DNA of 64,000 bases, from contig JAJEKV010000020.1 in the NCBI GenBank assembly GCA_021234155.1, positions 6,930,563 through 6,994,562 of the forward strand, given 5' to 3'. This document shows positions 9,986 to 20,989 of the stretch, in pieces. The DNA is from Isoetes taiwanensis. Lineage: Eukaryota > Streptophyta > Lycopodiopsida > Isoetales > Isoetaceae. A program made the translations under genes and the position numbers. Position 1 is the stretch's first letter. Each line of letters begins with the position of its first letter. Under the pieces are notes generated by a model, which worked only from the letters and a program-made list of their open reading frames with translations, did no database searches and was not told the DNA's origin.

Positions 9986-11806
9986 CTAACAGTAGGCTCT
10001 CAAATACCATGCCCCTGAAGAGCAAGTCTGACGGCAGAAATCTGCAGCTCCCAGTCGCGCTACCATAGGTGATGCGAGTAACTGATGTAGCGGCGTCGAA
10101 GCATCTAAGATCGCAAACCTTTTTTCGGACATAGGCATATCTTTGCCGGGCACCGCACCGAGGGCATGGTGCTCATCCTCTATCACGTGCATCTCACAAC
10201 ACCGACATATCCTCTCCTCCTCCTGGGGATCCTGCGCGCCATTCACCCCCAAATACTGTTTCAATTACGAGGTAATGGGAACCCGCCCCTTATGGCGGCA
10301 ATAGCTCTCCGCTTCTTTACAGAGATGTGTGCTTTCACCGATGGGGGTCCATGCTCAAGGCCGGGATTAATCGGCGTGATAGTGCTCGTCTTGGGCTTTG
10401 CAAGAGTAGAGGCATCCCACGTGGTGGCAAAGATAGCCCGCATCCAATTGCCCATTCTCGTGCATCGGAATGCGCCGGTGCCACCATCCGTTGGTAATCC
10501 ATAGACCACCTCCTAAACCATCCCTTACGGTTGCTCGTGCCATACCCTCTTCGGGTTGGGGGCCTAGCGTTAACAACCGCGCTGTGGGGGCAAGCGATGC
10601 TCATCCATCCCATCCACCTTATGGAAGCAAGTAAGATGCCTCGCATAGCGAATCGTCAGTAAAGGCCGAAACCCCGCCTCATACAACAAAATCTGATACG
10701 GTACGGTGTCCTTCACTCCCAAGCTATATGTCAAGAAAGCTTTCTGCACCCTTTCCAACCTATCCCACGTGTTTTTGCTAACTGCTGGGCCCCAAACCTC
10801 CACCCCATATAGCAGCACCGGCTCGACCAAAGCCCTAAACAAAGTGCTCTCCTCGCCTACCAATCCACGAGATCTATCCGGCAACACGCTTTGTTTTGCA
10901 GATATAAAGCCTTCCTACCTGCACTAGCTCTCCTCTCCACACTCATCCCACAAAGATGTTAGTAGTGAAATCGATTCCCGGATACTTGAAGCTCCGCGAC
11001 CATCTCCACTTCCCCCACCCCCTCGTAATATAACTTTCCGGATAGGGTGTTGCGAGGACAGGATCGCGAGAAGCTTAGTTTTGTGCAAGTTCATTGTCAT
11101 TCCCGTTGCCCCACAGAACCCACTGAGGGCATCCAAATGCTGCTGCATACTGCTGGCCGTGTGGGCTAGCAAAGCTACATCATCCGCATATAGTAACTGG
11201 CTCACAGAGGTCGCCTCAGATAATTGCACCCCGGCTCCCCATGGTGCCGCATCCACGCCTCTCAAGCTATCAATGTACAAGTTGGAGACAACGGTAGCCC
11301 TACTTAACTCCCATAGTGCTAGCTACCCACGATCTTCATAAAGCAAGGCAAAGATAAATCCCATCATAAAAGCCGGTGCACCCCATTACGCAACTCCTAT
11401 GGAACTGCAAATTCTTGCAACCTCTGCCCCACAAATGTCTCTGGGGGACGGTATCATATGCGCCTTTAAAATCTACAAAGCAAAGAATACAAGTCCTGTC
11501 GCAAGATTCCCGGCTTGCCTCCATCAACACTCTCAAAGTGAAGATATGGTCGGTCGTGGAGTGAGCTGGGCGAAAGCCTGCCTGGCCAATTGCCCGCACC
11601 CCTGCCTCCTCGGCCCACTTAGTGAGTTTCTTCTCCACCACCCCTGCCAGGAGCTTTGCAAACAGCGAGCTTACCATAATCATCTGGTAATTCGCCGGCT
11701 CATCCGTATTACCAGCTTTATGCACAGGAACAACCTTACTAACCATCCACTCCTGGGGGAGCCCCTCGCTCAGAGCCTGGTTAATGATCACCGTCAGGGG
11801 CCCTAC
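9986..11806 (-). pseudogene. LINE-A ORF2: reverse transcriptase core and C-terminus
   Basis: On the minus strand the block 11791-11336 carries the LINE RT motifs GNTDEPANYQMIMVSSL, IGQAGFRPAHSTTDHI and CILCFVDFKGAYDTVP (first catalytic Asp). The next block, 11280-10924, carries the catalytic LLYADDVALLAH box. 10887-10570 gives the thumb-like segment ALVEPVLLYGVEVWGP and ERVQKAFLTYSLGV. 10264-9986 holds a Cys/His segment, ICRCCEMHVIEDEHHALG, resembling the C-terminal zinc motif of plant LINEs. The blocks lie in different frames. The protein would prime reverse transcription at nicked target DNA. Confidence 0.9.
11803..11806. repeat. Copia-1 target-site duplication, left
   Basis: CTAC immediately left of the LTR that begins at 11807; the same four bases follow the right LTR at 17419-17422. 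With one copy removed, the LINE-A reading frame is continuous across the site, which supports a 4-bp duplication. Confidence 0.85.
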
Positions 11807-12461
11807 TGAAGATTTTTATTGTACTACAAGCTTTAACACTTAAGAGGATTGTCACAGCTAATACAAAGTCACCATTCAACTTCAAGTTATTCCAAGGTCA
11901 TTAAACACAATAACTTTTGATGGTCATTAAACCCAAATAGTCAATAAACCATCAAAAGCAATTCGAACCAGCTCAGCTTATTCATTCAATTCCTGCACCG
12001 TTCCCCCTGTGCATAGCCGCAACCTCCTAATCCTGGTACATGCAAGAGGAGCCAAGATGTGGTCACTCATCCCCTTGTCTTATAGTCATCCTGGCAGCTT
12101 TCCAATCTAGGTTCACCCACTTGTCAAACTGTGCATCTCCTTTATCTAGAAGGTTTATCAACTTGCCTAAATATTCGGAGTAGATAGACTTGCTGACCTT
12201 AAATTTCGGCCATAGTTGACTTTGACTTTGACTAGTCAACCCAAAAACCTAAGTGGCGGGCAGGGGGTATCTGACGATTTCTAGCGAGCATAGCAACACT
12301 CGGGTAGCACTAGCCCGCCACCTTTGAGTTATACCTTAGAAGTTGACCTACTGCCACTGCTTCTCATAGGTCAGTACTTTATATGACTAATCTACTGCCA
12401 CTACTTCTCATACATTAGATATGGCAACAATGTAATATCACATGACAACTGCATTTTAACA
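11807..12461 (-). repeat. Copia-1 3' LTR (655 bp)
   Basis: On the plus strand it begins TGAAGATTTTTATTG and ends GCATTTTAACA, so it has TG...CA ends. It matches 16787-17418 except for a 23-base segment beginning TTGTCAAACTGTG near 12121, absent from the other copy, and about six substitutions. Confidence 0.96.
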
Positions 12462-13661
12462 TTCCCTCTTCATGTGATATTGACTGCACTGCAACAATGC
12501 CCTTATTTGCTGAAATCTTGAAACTGGCAGGGCCTTTGTAAGAATATCTGCCATTTGATCTACTGTGCTGACATAAGTTAGATGTACTTGGTCTTTCTTC
12601 ACCATATCTCTAATAAAATGTACTTCTAATTCAATATGTTTTGATCTTTCATGTAAAACTGGGTTTTTTGTCATGGCAATGCAGCTGATATTGTCACAGT
12701 ATATAACTGTTGGTCCTGTTTGTGTAAAACCTAACTCTTTCATAAGTCTTCTTTCCCAAACTAACTCCTTTGTCACCAATGATGCTGAGTTATATTCAGC
12801 CTCAGCACTAGAAAGTGCAATGCTAGATTGCTTTTTGCATTTCCATGCAACTGGAGCTCCACCTAACAATACAACATATCCTGAAGTGGATTTCCGTTTG
12901 TCCAGGTCTCCTGCCCAGTCAGCATCACAATAGGCTTGCAATTGCAAGTTAGTATCATTGAACAATATGCCAAATTCTACTGTACCTTTCAAATACTTCA
13001 AAATCCTTTTGGCTGCATTCCAATGTGCTTTCCCAGGATTGTTATTGTATCTGCTGAGTATATTGACTGCAAATGCAAGATCAGGTCGAGTACAGTTGGC
13101 TACATATGACAGACATCCAATCAAACTCCTATAGGGTACCCTTTCCATTTGTATACTTTCCTTTTCAGTTCTAGGACACATTTCACTAGATATTTTATGA
13201 CCAGGTACCATGGGAGTGGCTGCCACATTGCAATTTTCCATATGAAATCTCTTCAACATATTTTGGATGTGACCTTGCTGACTTAAGACAAGTATTTTCT
13301 GATCCCTGTTTCTGTATACATCAATCCCAAGAAATTTCTTTAACTCACCAAGGCCAGTCATCTGGAATCTTCTCTTTAGAATTTCTTTATAATGGTTTAA
13401 TACTCTATTGCTTTTAGCCACCATAATATTGTCGTCAACATACAATGCAATGATACACCATTCATCCCCCAAATTAAATCTATATAGATTCCCATCACCA
13501 TTAAGCTTTCTGAAACCTTGTTCTAACAAATATCCATCCATGCATTTGTACCATTCTCTAGGAGACTGTTTGAGACCATACACTGCTCTATTTAGTTTCC
13601 AAACTTTCCCCTTTTCTTCATCAAAGCCAGCTGCAGGTTTCAGATAAATTTCTTCTTCCAA
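12456..13661 (-). pseudogene. Copia-1 reverse transcriptase/RNase H (C-terminal pol)
   Basis: A 401-codon minus-strand frame. It starts inside RT at EEEIYLKPAAGFDEEKGKVW and includes VYGLKQSPREWY, the catalytic box IIALYVDDNIMV, and the connection segment. RNase H follows, with QAYCDADWAGD, KSTSGYVVLLG and SSAEAEYNSASLV, ending in VDQMADILTKAL. All these are copia hallmarks and the domain itself is unbroken. It is separated from the upstream RT block by a one-base deletion near 13660. It ends just inside the LTR at the polypurine tract. Confidence 0.94.
12462..12471 (-). other. Copia-1 polypurine tract
   Basis: GAAGAGGGAA on the minus strand, immediately before the 3' LTR; it would prime plus-strand DNA synthesis. 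Confidence 0.85.
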
Positions 13662-14107
13662 TCTTGCATTAAAAATGCTGTGCTCACATCCATGTGATGT
13701 ATTTCAAAACTACATGCATTAGCAATGGCCAGAAGCATCCTTAAACTGTTTATCTTGACTAAAGGTGAAAAAGTTTCATCAAAGTCTTCACCCTTTTTCT
13801 TTGTAAACTCTTGTGCAACAAGCCTGTCTTTAAATTTCTTTGTTTTTCCATCTACTCCAGGTTTTATTCGATATATCCACTTATTTCCAACTATATTTTT
13901 GTCCAATGGCATATCTACTACAGTGTATGTACATGTTCTTTTAAAAGCCTTCATTTCTTCTTCCATTGCATATCTCCAGTGTTTTGCATTAATGTCACTT
14001 ATGGCTTCATTATAACTTTGAGGTACTTTATCAGATTCAAGCACTAGTATGTCAAATACTGTATGAATCTCACCTTCAATTGGCTTAAATCTTTTGCTTT
14101 TTCCCAC
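13640..14107 (-). pseudogene. Copia-1 reverse transcriptase, N-terminal part
   Basis: This minus-strand frame carries the start of copia RT: YNEAISDINAKHWRYAMEEE, NIVGNKWIYRIKPG, RLVAQEFTKKKGEDF and FSPLVKINSLRMLLAI, ending at HHMDVSTAF, which holds the first catalytic Asp. A one-base deletion after this point throws the frame, and the enzyme continues in the next block. A second frame break near 14110-14250 separates it from the integrase ORF upstream. Together with the next block it forms a complete but frameshifted RT. Confidence 0.92.
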
Positions 14108-14239
14108 CTCGCTTTACGCCATGCGCCCACACATCATGTTTAGCTTCATCTGCTAATATTTGAGCTTCTGTCCTCTTTGCTTTCCTTTTGGGTTTGTCTG
14201 GCTTAATAACTTCTTTCTCTTCCATTTCAATGCTCTGAT

Positions 14240-16750
14240 TCAAATAGGTTCAATTTCTGGCTCTGGGGCTATTTCAGACTCATTATCAGAGTCACTCATA
14301 TCCATTTGATCTTTAATTCTCTCCTCCTTCTCATTTAGGTTTTGTTTTATTTCCGTCAACTCTTCTTCTTTTTTGCATTCAGACATATCTTCTGAATTTA
14401 TCTTAGGAATCTTCCTATAGAATTCTTTCTCATTGAAAACAACATCTCTACTAATTATGATTTTCCTTCTTGCAGGATCATATAATCTGAACGCCTTAGA
14501 ATTTGAGTCATACCCTACAAGATATGCTATGTAGGCTCTATCATCCAATTTTTTCCTTAATTCTTCTGGAACATGGACAAAACACAAACACCCATAAGCC
14601 TTTAAATTTTCATAGGTTGGAAACTTACCTGTCCACAGCATATCTGGTATGGCTCCTTTTATGCTTGAAGATGGCAGCAGATTTTGTACATACACTGTTG
14701 TTTTAATAGCTTCATCCCAGAGAAAATTCGGAAGTCCTGAATATTTTAGCATGGATCTTACAGCATCAAGCAATGTCCTGTTCTTTCTTTCTGCAACTCC
14801 ATTTTGTTGTGGTGAATACCTACACGTTAGTTGTCTCTTAATTCCTCTATTTGCACAAAAAGCTCTAAACTCATCTGACACATATTCACCTCCCCTATCA
14901 GACCTTATACATTTTATCTTCCTTCCTGTTTCCAACTCTGATTCAGCAGCAAACAATTTTAAGGCATCATATGCTTGATCCTTTGTTTTCAATAAATAGC
15001 ATTTAGTTCTTCTGCTAAAATCATCTATGAAGCTCATAAAATATTTGTGTCCACTCAAACTTGTAATATTTATTGGACCACATAAATCTGTGTGTATTAA
15101 GTCCAAAATGCCCTTTGCTCTTTTATTTGACTTTTTGAATGGTAGTCTTGATTGCTTCCCTAATTGACAACCACCACACATAAATTTTCCTTCTTCTGGT
15201 TTAGCAGAAATTAGCCCCTTCTTTCCAAGTGTTTCTATAATGGTAGAATTTGTATGGCAAAGTCTGTTATGCCATAGTTTCAGATCTGGATATTCAACAA
15301 GATTTATCTCAGGAAGATGCTCAATATCAAGTCCAAATAGATTCCCAACACGTTTTCCAATAAACTTCAATTCACCATTAAAAAACACTTTACATTGAAG
15401 TTGCTCAAACAATACTTTGTATCCCAAATCTACTAGTTGACAAACAGATATAAGATTTCTCACTAGGCTAGGCACACACAAAACTTCTCTCAATTTGACA
15501 ATTTTTCCATTCAAATCAAACAGTTCTAACACTCCAGAATCTTCTATTTCCTTAATGCCTCCATCTCCAAGTTGGACATGTCCTTCTTTCTTCTGCCAGT
15601 CTTTAAGCATATGCAGATCACACATCACACTTTTCTCTGCTCCTGAATCTATTACAACAAACTTGTTATTATCCTTTCTTGAAGGCAACGAGATATTACA
15701 AGTCAAATGTTTTCTTACCTCCACGGTATCATCTTCTGATTCACCTTCACTACTGGCTTGTTTTTCTACTACATTGATGCTTGCACCACCTCTGAAGCTT
15801 CCCCTTCCTCTACCACCTCTGCCACCTCTGTTTCCACCAGATCTTCCTCTTCCCCTTCCCTTTTTAGGACTTGGACAGTCTGAGGCAAAAGGACCTTTGC
15901 CCTCACAATTAAAGCATCTAAATTCTTTCACACTACTATTTGGACATTCACTCTTTAAGTGACCATATTGATTACAATAATAGCAAGGTCCTAGTTTTTC
16001 CTTTTGAAATTTAACAAAACTCCCTTTTTTGGACTTGCTTGTATATAACACTTCAGTTGAATGTTCATCTTCCTCCTGGCTCCCTTTAGTCTGCTCGAAC
16101 TCTGTACGAATCATCCTGATAGCATGTTCTTTGGACGTAGCTACATTCCTGAGCAGAGTTGCCAGCTGATGATTATGAGACACAGACCTTGCTAATGCCA
16201 ATATCTGATATTGTTCATTTAATATATTCCCAGCTCCCTCAAGATCTGCAATAACAAAATCAAATCTTTCTAGGAAGTCAGTTAGATTATCTTTTTCAAA
16301 CAACTTCATCTTCCTTAGCTCCTTTTCCAACATGTCTATTTGTGAAGAGCTTTTTTGTTCATAATGCTTTATGAGATAATCCCACATCTGCTTTGGCTTC
16401 ATGCCTCGAAGTTTCAATTGCAAGGCAGTTCCTACTTTACACATGATTATGGCTTGAGCTTCCATAACCTTTGCATCATCACCTGCACTTGGAGGACTTC
16501 CCCCTTCACCAGTTGCACCTTCAGCTGCAGAGTCACCATCAGTTTTAGTACTTGAGCTAGCGGCAGGACTTGATCCTCCTGAGCTAGATGCCCCTGTACT
16601 TACAGCATGTGTGGAACTGCCCTCAAATAAATACCATAATTTCTCAAATTCTAGCACAGCTCTAATACCTTCCTTCCAGATTTGAAATCCTCCATCTCCT
16701 TTAAAAACTTCAATAGAGTTCAATAGATTTGCTCCGAATCTGATTGTCAT
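14240..16750 (-). CDS. Copia-1 Gag-protease-integrase polyprotein
   Basis: An open frame of about 836 codons from the ATG at 16750 (MTIRFGANLLNSIEVFKG). The frame reads upstream through the primer binding site, but 16750 is the first ATG. Gag occupies roughly residues 1-300, with two zinc knuckles: CYYCNQYGHLKSEC (intact) and CFNCEGKGPFASDC, where His is replaced by Pro. The protease active site VVIDSGAEKSV is near residue 368. Integrase has an HHCC head (LWHNRLCHTN, CGGCQLGKQ) and a DDE core: D near 555 (HTDLCGP), D near 618 (RSDRGGEY), E near 654 (QQNGVAERKNR). It is open throughout, but a frameshift near 14240 cuts it from RT. Confidence 0.94.
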   Translation of the reverse strand: MTIRFGANLLNSIEVFKGDGGFQIWKEGIRAVLEFEKLWYLFEGSSTHAVSTGASSSGGSSPAASSSTKTDGDSAAEGATGEGGSPPSAGDDAKVMEAQAIIMCKVGTALQLKLRGMKPKQMWDYLIKHYEQKSSSQIDMLEKELRKMKLFEKDNLTDFLERFDFVIADLEGAGNILNEQYQILALARSVSHNHQLATLLRNVATSKEHAIRMIRTEFEQTKGSQEEDEHSTEVLYTSKSKKGSFVKFQKEKLGPCYYCNQYGHLKSECPNSSVKEFRCFNCEGKGPFASDCPSPKKGRGRGRSGGNRGGRGGRGRGSFRGGASINVVEKQASSEGESEDDTVEVRKHLTCNISLPSRKDNNKFVVIDSGAEKSVMCDLHMLKDWQKKEGHVQLGDGGIKEIEDSGVLELFDLNGKIVKLREVLCVPSLVRNLISVCQLVDLGYKVLFEQLQCKVFFNGELKFIGKRVGNLFGLDIEHLPEINLVEYPDLKLWHNRLCHTNSTIIETLGKKGLISAKPEEGKFMCGGCQLGKQSRLPFKKSNKRAKGILDLIHTDLCGPINITSLSGHKYFMSFIDDFSRRTKCYLLKTKDQAYDALKLFAAESELETGRKIKCIRSDRGGEYVSDEFRAFCANRGIKRQLTCRYSPQQNGVAERKNRTLLDAVRSMLKYSGLPNFLWDEAIKTTVYVQNLLPSSSIKGAIPDMLWTGKFPTYENLKAYGCLCFVHVPEELRKKLDDRAYIAYLVGYDSNSKAFRLYDPARRKIIISRDVVFNEKEFYRKIPKINSEDMSECKKEEELTEIKQNLNEKEERIKDQMDMSDSDNESEIAPEPEIEPI

Positions 16751-16772
16751 TATCACAGGGCAGGAACTAGTT

Positions 16773-16785
16773 AGCTCTGATACCA
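16773..16785 (-). other. Copia-1 primer binding site
   Basis: TGGTATCAGAGCT on the minus strand, one base after the 5' LTR, complementary to the 3' end of plant initiator Met-tRNA. Confidence 0.93.
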
Positions 16786-16786
16786 A

Positions 16787-17418
16787 TGAAGATTTTTATT
16801 GTACTACAAGCTTTAACACTTAAGAGGATTGTCACAGCTAATACAAAGTCACCATTCAACTTCAAGTTATTCCAAGGTCATTAAACACAATAACTTTTGA
16901 TGGTCATTAAACCCAAATAGTCAATAAACCATCAAAAGCAATTCGAACCAGCTCAGCTTATTCATTCAATTCCCGCACCGTTCCCCCTGTGCATAGCCGC
17001 AACCTCCTAATCCTGGTACATGCAAGAGGAGCCAAGATGTGGTCACTCATCCCCTTGTCTTATAGTCATCCTGGCAGCTTTCCAATCTAGGTTCACCCAC
17101 ATCTAGAAGGTTTATCAACTTGCCTAAATATTCGGAGTAGATAGACTTGCTGACCTTAAATTTCGGCCCTAGTTGACTTTGACTTTGACTAATCAACCCA
17201 AAACCCTAAGTGGCGGGCAGGGGGTATCTGACGATTTCTAGCGAGCGTAGCAACACCCGGGTAGCACTAGCCCGCCACCTTTGAGTTATACCTTAGAAGT
17301 TGACCTACTGCCACTGCTTCTCATAGGTCAGTACTTTATATGACTAATCTACTGCCACTACTTCTCATACATTAGATATGGCAACAATGTAATATCACAT
17401 GACAACTGCATTTTAACA
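16787..17418 (-). repeat. Copia-1 5' LTR (632 bp)
   Basis: The second copy of the LTR, from TGAAGATTTT to TTTTAACA on the plus strand. It lacks the 23-base segment found in the 3' LTR. The target duplication CTAC follows at 17419-17422. Confidence 0.96.
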
Positions 17419-18930
17419 CTACCACAGATGGGCCACCCCATTTCAATAGCTCGGCCTGCAGCCCCTGTAAATCCGTTGCCTTGCCATTCGCCAGATGCAC
17501 GAGACCTGCTGACATCCTCCCGTGAGTCGCAAAGACCTCTCCTACCCGAGGGACCACGGCATTAGCTCTGGGGGTCATATAACTCCTGCAAGCGGTGCAT
17601 CCATTGCTCCACACTTACATTACCAGCCACCTGGCGCTTCTGGTATAACACCTTACGCCAAAAAGGTTTTGGCTCTGCCATGAGCATGTAAAACAGGCGC
17701 ACCTGGGTTTCTGCCATGTATCTCCCCTTCTTGGCTTTTAGGAATAGCTTATAGTCTTGCAGGGCCTGTGGCCGCAAATGTGGATCTATGACCAAGTGCA
17801 GCTGGCTCTTTAGAGCCTTGCAATGAGCATCAAACCACGGGTTCTCAGGAAAATGCGCGGTGTCCCTCCTTGGAGGGCCCTTCACTGCAAAGGATGCAAG
17901 CAGCGCCCTCACCAGCCATGCACACCTGTCTTGCAGTGTGTAGAAGCTATCAAACCCCTGTAACTCCCGCACCAACACAGATTCATACTGTCCCTGCTTC
18001 TGATAGCGTGGGATGTATGGTAACCCTCCACGCCCCCCTTTGCGGTGTCTCCACTATTGAGTGCTCCCAATTCAGCGTGACATAAAGCGGGTAGTGATCC
18101 GACAAAGCCTCCTCATCCCCCTCATTAGCTTGTGCCAATGGAGAAGTGTGTAACCATGTCAAGTCTTTTTTATTTTGAGCGAGAAGGTAATCCAAAGACA
18201 CTAGCTCCCCATCCCGCCTATCACTCCTACAAGTAACACCCCCGAGTGTGGCCATCGGCATACCATTACAAATTACCATGTCAAAACCACGGCGGAGCCG
18301 GACCAAATGCCCGCCAAATGGTCTAGCCACCATATCCCGGGAGTGCCGTGTATCTTTGAATAGCGGCCGCCTCAAACCAAAGCGGATCGATTAAGCGTCC
18401 CTTGGAAGGTCACCGACCGCAATCAAGGCTGCCAGTCTGAGCATTGAAATCTCCTAGCAAAAACACATCCCCTCGCCGTCTATAGCGGTCTATGTCATTA
18501 TACTGATTCCCTATACGGCATCTGGACATCTCGTAATTCCGCATCATGTACCGGTAGAACTTAGAGCCTGCATGGGAATGTAGCGAACAGCAAGAAACAA
18601 TGGGACATGACCAGGGCTCTAATACCATTACCCACATGTAGCGGTTAAATGCATCGGACTTCCGAGTGTGATCTTGCATGCTAAAGGCGTCCCTAAAGTA
18701 GCAAGCCACTCCACCGTACCCGTACGCCATGGCGGTCATTAGCAAGTGAAAATGCCGATATCCTCGAATGTCCGGCAATCGATGCCCTTCATACTCCCAT
18801 GTCTCCTGCGGGGAAGGCGATGTCCATGTCTGTCGCAATCCCATTCAAGCCCGCGCCCATACGCCCACGGAAGCCCCTACAATTCCGAGCAATGCGAAGA
18901 CACTTTCCCTATGCTAATCTGCGCCCCGAG
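17419..18930 (-). pseudogene. LINE-A ORF2: endonuclease and linker to RT
   Basis: The minus strand from about 18905 encodes an apurinic-type endonuclease: a degenerate start IARNCRGF, QETWEYEGHRLPDIRGY, GYGGVACYFRDAF and the catalytic segment FLLGDFNAQTGS (18844-18410). SLDYLLAQ and ALSDHYPLYVTLNW with the catalytic Asp-His pair follow (18375-17983). A linker (17978-17562) has PWFDAHCKALKSQL and FWRKVLYQKRQVAG. At 17480-17420 the segment ANGKATDLQGLQAELLKWGG leads into RT and is cut by copia-1. Endonuclease nicks the target to start target-primed reverse transcription. Several frameshifts are present. Confidence 0.88.
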
Positions 18931-20185
18931 GGCGCCGGCTGGCGTGGTTGGAATAACTTTCGGGCGGCCTGCTCACGGGACCACGATAGATGTCTTTGCG
19001 GTTGTAGAAGGCCTCAATCCGCCCTCTCCACGGCTCGATGCCCACTGGACGCTCGCCCCTGCGGCCAAATTTGTTCGTGGAAGTGTTTGCCTCACTTCGC
19101 TGACGAGGAGGCACATACACCTTCATCTTGCCATTAACCAAACCAGCAGCCCCTCCAAATTTGTCGAATCTGTCTTATCTTGACCAACTCTTGGCTTCTT
19201 TCCCGTTGTTGCGGTGGCGTGAGATCCGATCCGTATATGGGCGCACCTTTCAAGCGGCCCGAGCGCGGTGCAACAACAAAGATTTTGCCTCCCAATCCAA
19301 GGCGCAAACTTAACTAGCCGAGGTCTCATGCTCGGTCCTCCCGAGGCCCCGATTGGACTCTTGATAACCAAATCATGTAATTGGAGCTTTGCAAGTACCC
19401 GGGGTGGTAAGCTTACAGCAAATCCTCGCCTTGCTCCTCCGCAATCCCCGCACAATAAGGTTGAGGCGGCGTGCGGATGTCTTGCTCCTCACGGTACTAC
19501 TGATTCCCCTGAGCCACCTCGGCCCTGCGGTATGGGGGTCTTTGCTGGGTGCAGACGGCCGTGGTGCACTCGGACTCGTTGCACCTCCATTCGGAGGTCC
19601 CGCATCTCTTGGTAACGTAAGTGGGCCATATGGTTCTCTATATGTGAGCATCTTCCCGGCGTCTCCTCGCCATGCGCGCTTTGCTTCATCAAGGAATTGA
19701 GCCTGCCCCGCGACCGCTTCCACATCCTTTTCCTTAGCATCTATCCGACCAGCCATGCTTGTGACTTGTACAATCTGCTGCAAAGAACCCCTTCATGTCG
19801 GCCGGTGCTTGCGCCATGTCTTCCATCCACCGCTGGTGGACCTTATCCAAGCGGTGCCCCATCTCCGTGACTAGCCGTGTGTTGTTGCTTGTATCTCCCC
19901 TCTTATCCGGTCATTAGCCTTTTGGGCTCCCCGCAATCATAATCCCCGAAATAACTTCCACAAGGGAAATTCGGCTCCTTCTCGCTGGAGAAGCTGCTTC
20001 TTGAGCGCAGCCCCTGGCAGATGGTCCCATGATGCCTCCAAGCTTGCCAGCTTAGCCTGGAGGGAACCGGCCTGTTCATGTACAACCCTGATTGCCTCAG
20101 CCTGTGATACCTGCTCTGATGGGGACGAGGTATCCAAATTGCAGGCTCTTTTCTTCAACGCATGCATGCTGTCAGGAGTTGCCAT
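18914..20185 (-). pseudogene. LINE-A ORF1 (coiled-coil nucleic-acid-binding type)
   Basis: Minus-strand pieces in several frames. The N-terminus at 20185 reads MATPDSMHALKKRACNLD and continues with a helical, coiled-coil-like stretch (QAEAIRVVHEQAGSLQAKLA). The central part (19783-19373) contains TSARRLNLIVRGL, matching the NVMVRGL motif of LINE-B ORF1. The C-terminal part (19141-18914) is basic. ORF1 proteins of L1-like elements bind the element RNA. Frameshifts prevent a full-length product. Confidence 0.7.
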
Positions 20186-20261
20186 AGAGGGCCGGGACTG
20201 TCAGGTGGATTCCATCGACTAAAACAGAGGAAACACCATACAAATCATACACCGACGGAAC

Positions 20262-20900
20262 GTCTCTGCTTTGTCAATAACCATTCCAAGCAATCTTAAC
20301 CTCTAAAGCTAGATCCTTCATTATGCATGCGTTACTTCATATTGAATTAAATTCTTAGAATGGTAGCATCATGACATGCTATGCAACCTTTCTTAGTAAC
20401 ACTTGAGAAAGCTTGTTGCTCTTCCACAGATATAGGAGGAAAAACATTCAAGATCATTTCATATGCTATATATACCTTCAAAATCGAGGCTTATGAAAAC
20501 TTCCTTGTCATAAATTGCATCTGTTGTAGCTATAAACTCTGCAAGAGAGCAGACATTTGATTCTATACAACTGCCTTGTTGAAGAGAAATAATAGTACTG
20601 TAAGTCCTCTAGCTAAGATGCACCTGCTTGCAGCACATGGAACCTGTGAAAATGGAAAACAAAAGGGCATCTTTAGAATAGGGTATCTCTGCCTTGTCAA
20701 TAACTGCTCCAAGCAACCTTAACCATTATGAAGCTAGATATTTCAATACGCATGCTGCTACTTCATAATAAACCAAATTTGAAGAATTGTAGCATTTTGC
20801 TGGTCCTAGAGAAACATCCTTTGATTACCTGATTCAGTCAGGTCTGACCTACTATGCAGCCTATCTTAGTAACACTTGAGAAAGCTTGTGCTTTTCATGC
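20262..20900. repeat. Direct duplication, about 160-220 bp units
   Basis: 20262-20425 and 20684-20900 share long blocks in the same order: TTGTCAATAAC, CCAAGCAA(T/C)CTTAACC, GAAGCTAGAT or AAGCTAGAT, and CTTAGTAACACTTGAGAAAG. The second copy carries extra sequence in the middle. The unit is non-coding. It lies downstream of the branching-enzyme remnant on the minus strand and may be a duplicated intron or downstream region. Confidence 0.65.
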
Positions 20901-20989
20901 CTACAATAAGAGCTTGTGTTTTCCAGATAAACATTAACAAAACTGGCCATATCGCAAAAAGGGGAAAAACATCTCGAGGAAGGATATTG

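Larger units (their letters stand above)
11807..17418 (-). mobile_element. Copia-1, Ty1/copia LTR retrotransposon
   Basis: A full-structure element of about 5.6 kb on the minus strand with two LTRs, primer binding site, gag-protease-integrase-RT-RNase H in copia order, polypurine tract and a 4-bp target duplication. Three frameshifts in pol make this copy defective. The two LTRs differ by one 23-base indel and about six substitutions counted by eye over 632 aligned bases, about 1 percent, so the insertion is fairly recent. It lies inside LINE-A in the same orientation. Confidence 0.96.
9826..20221 (-). mobile_element. LINE-A, non-LTR retrotransposon split by copia-1
   Basis: A near-complete minus-strand LINE. 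ORF1 (20185 to about 18914) is followed by ORF2 with an APE-type endonuclease (about 18905 to 17983), a linker, reverse transcriptase (from 17614, across the copia-1 insertion, to about 10924) and a Cys-rich C-terminus near 10200. The 3' end at about 9826-9860 shares the words CATAGGCC and CTCCGTGGA with the 3' end of LINE-B at 56.7 kb, so the two are one family. Many frameshifts and stops make it inactive. Copia-1 sits inside the RT region; across the empty site the LINE frame is continuous. Confidence 0.88.

Noticed and set aside
9994-10010. Primer-binding-site-like sequence TGGTATTTGAGAGCC on the minus strand
   Set aside because: It is only loosely like the Met-tRNA complement, and no LTR lies on the correct side; the neighbour is LINE-A.
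15495-15962. Plus-strand ORF of 155 codons opposite copia-1 gag
   Set aside because: It is an antisense shadow of the zinc-knuckle and protease region.
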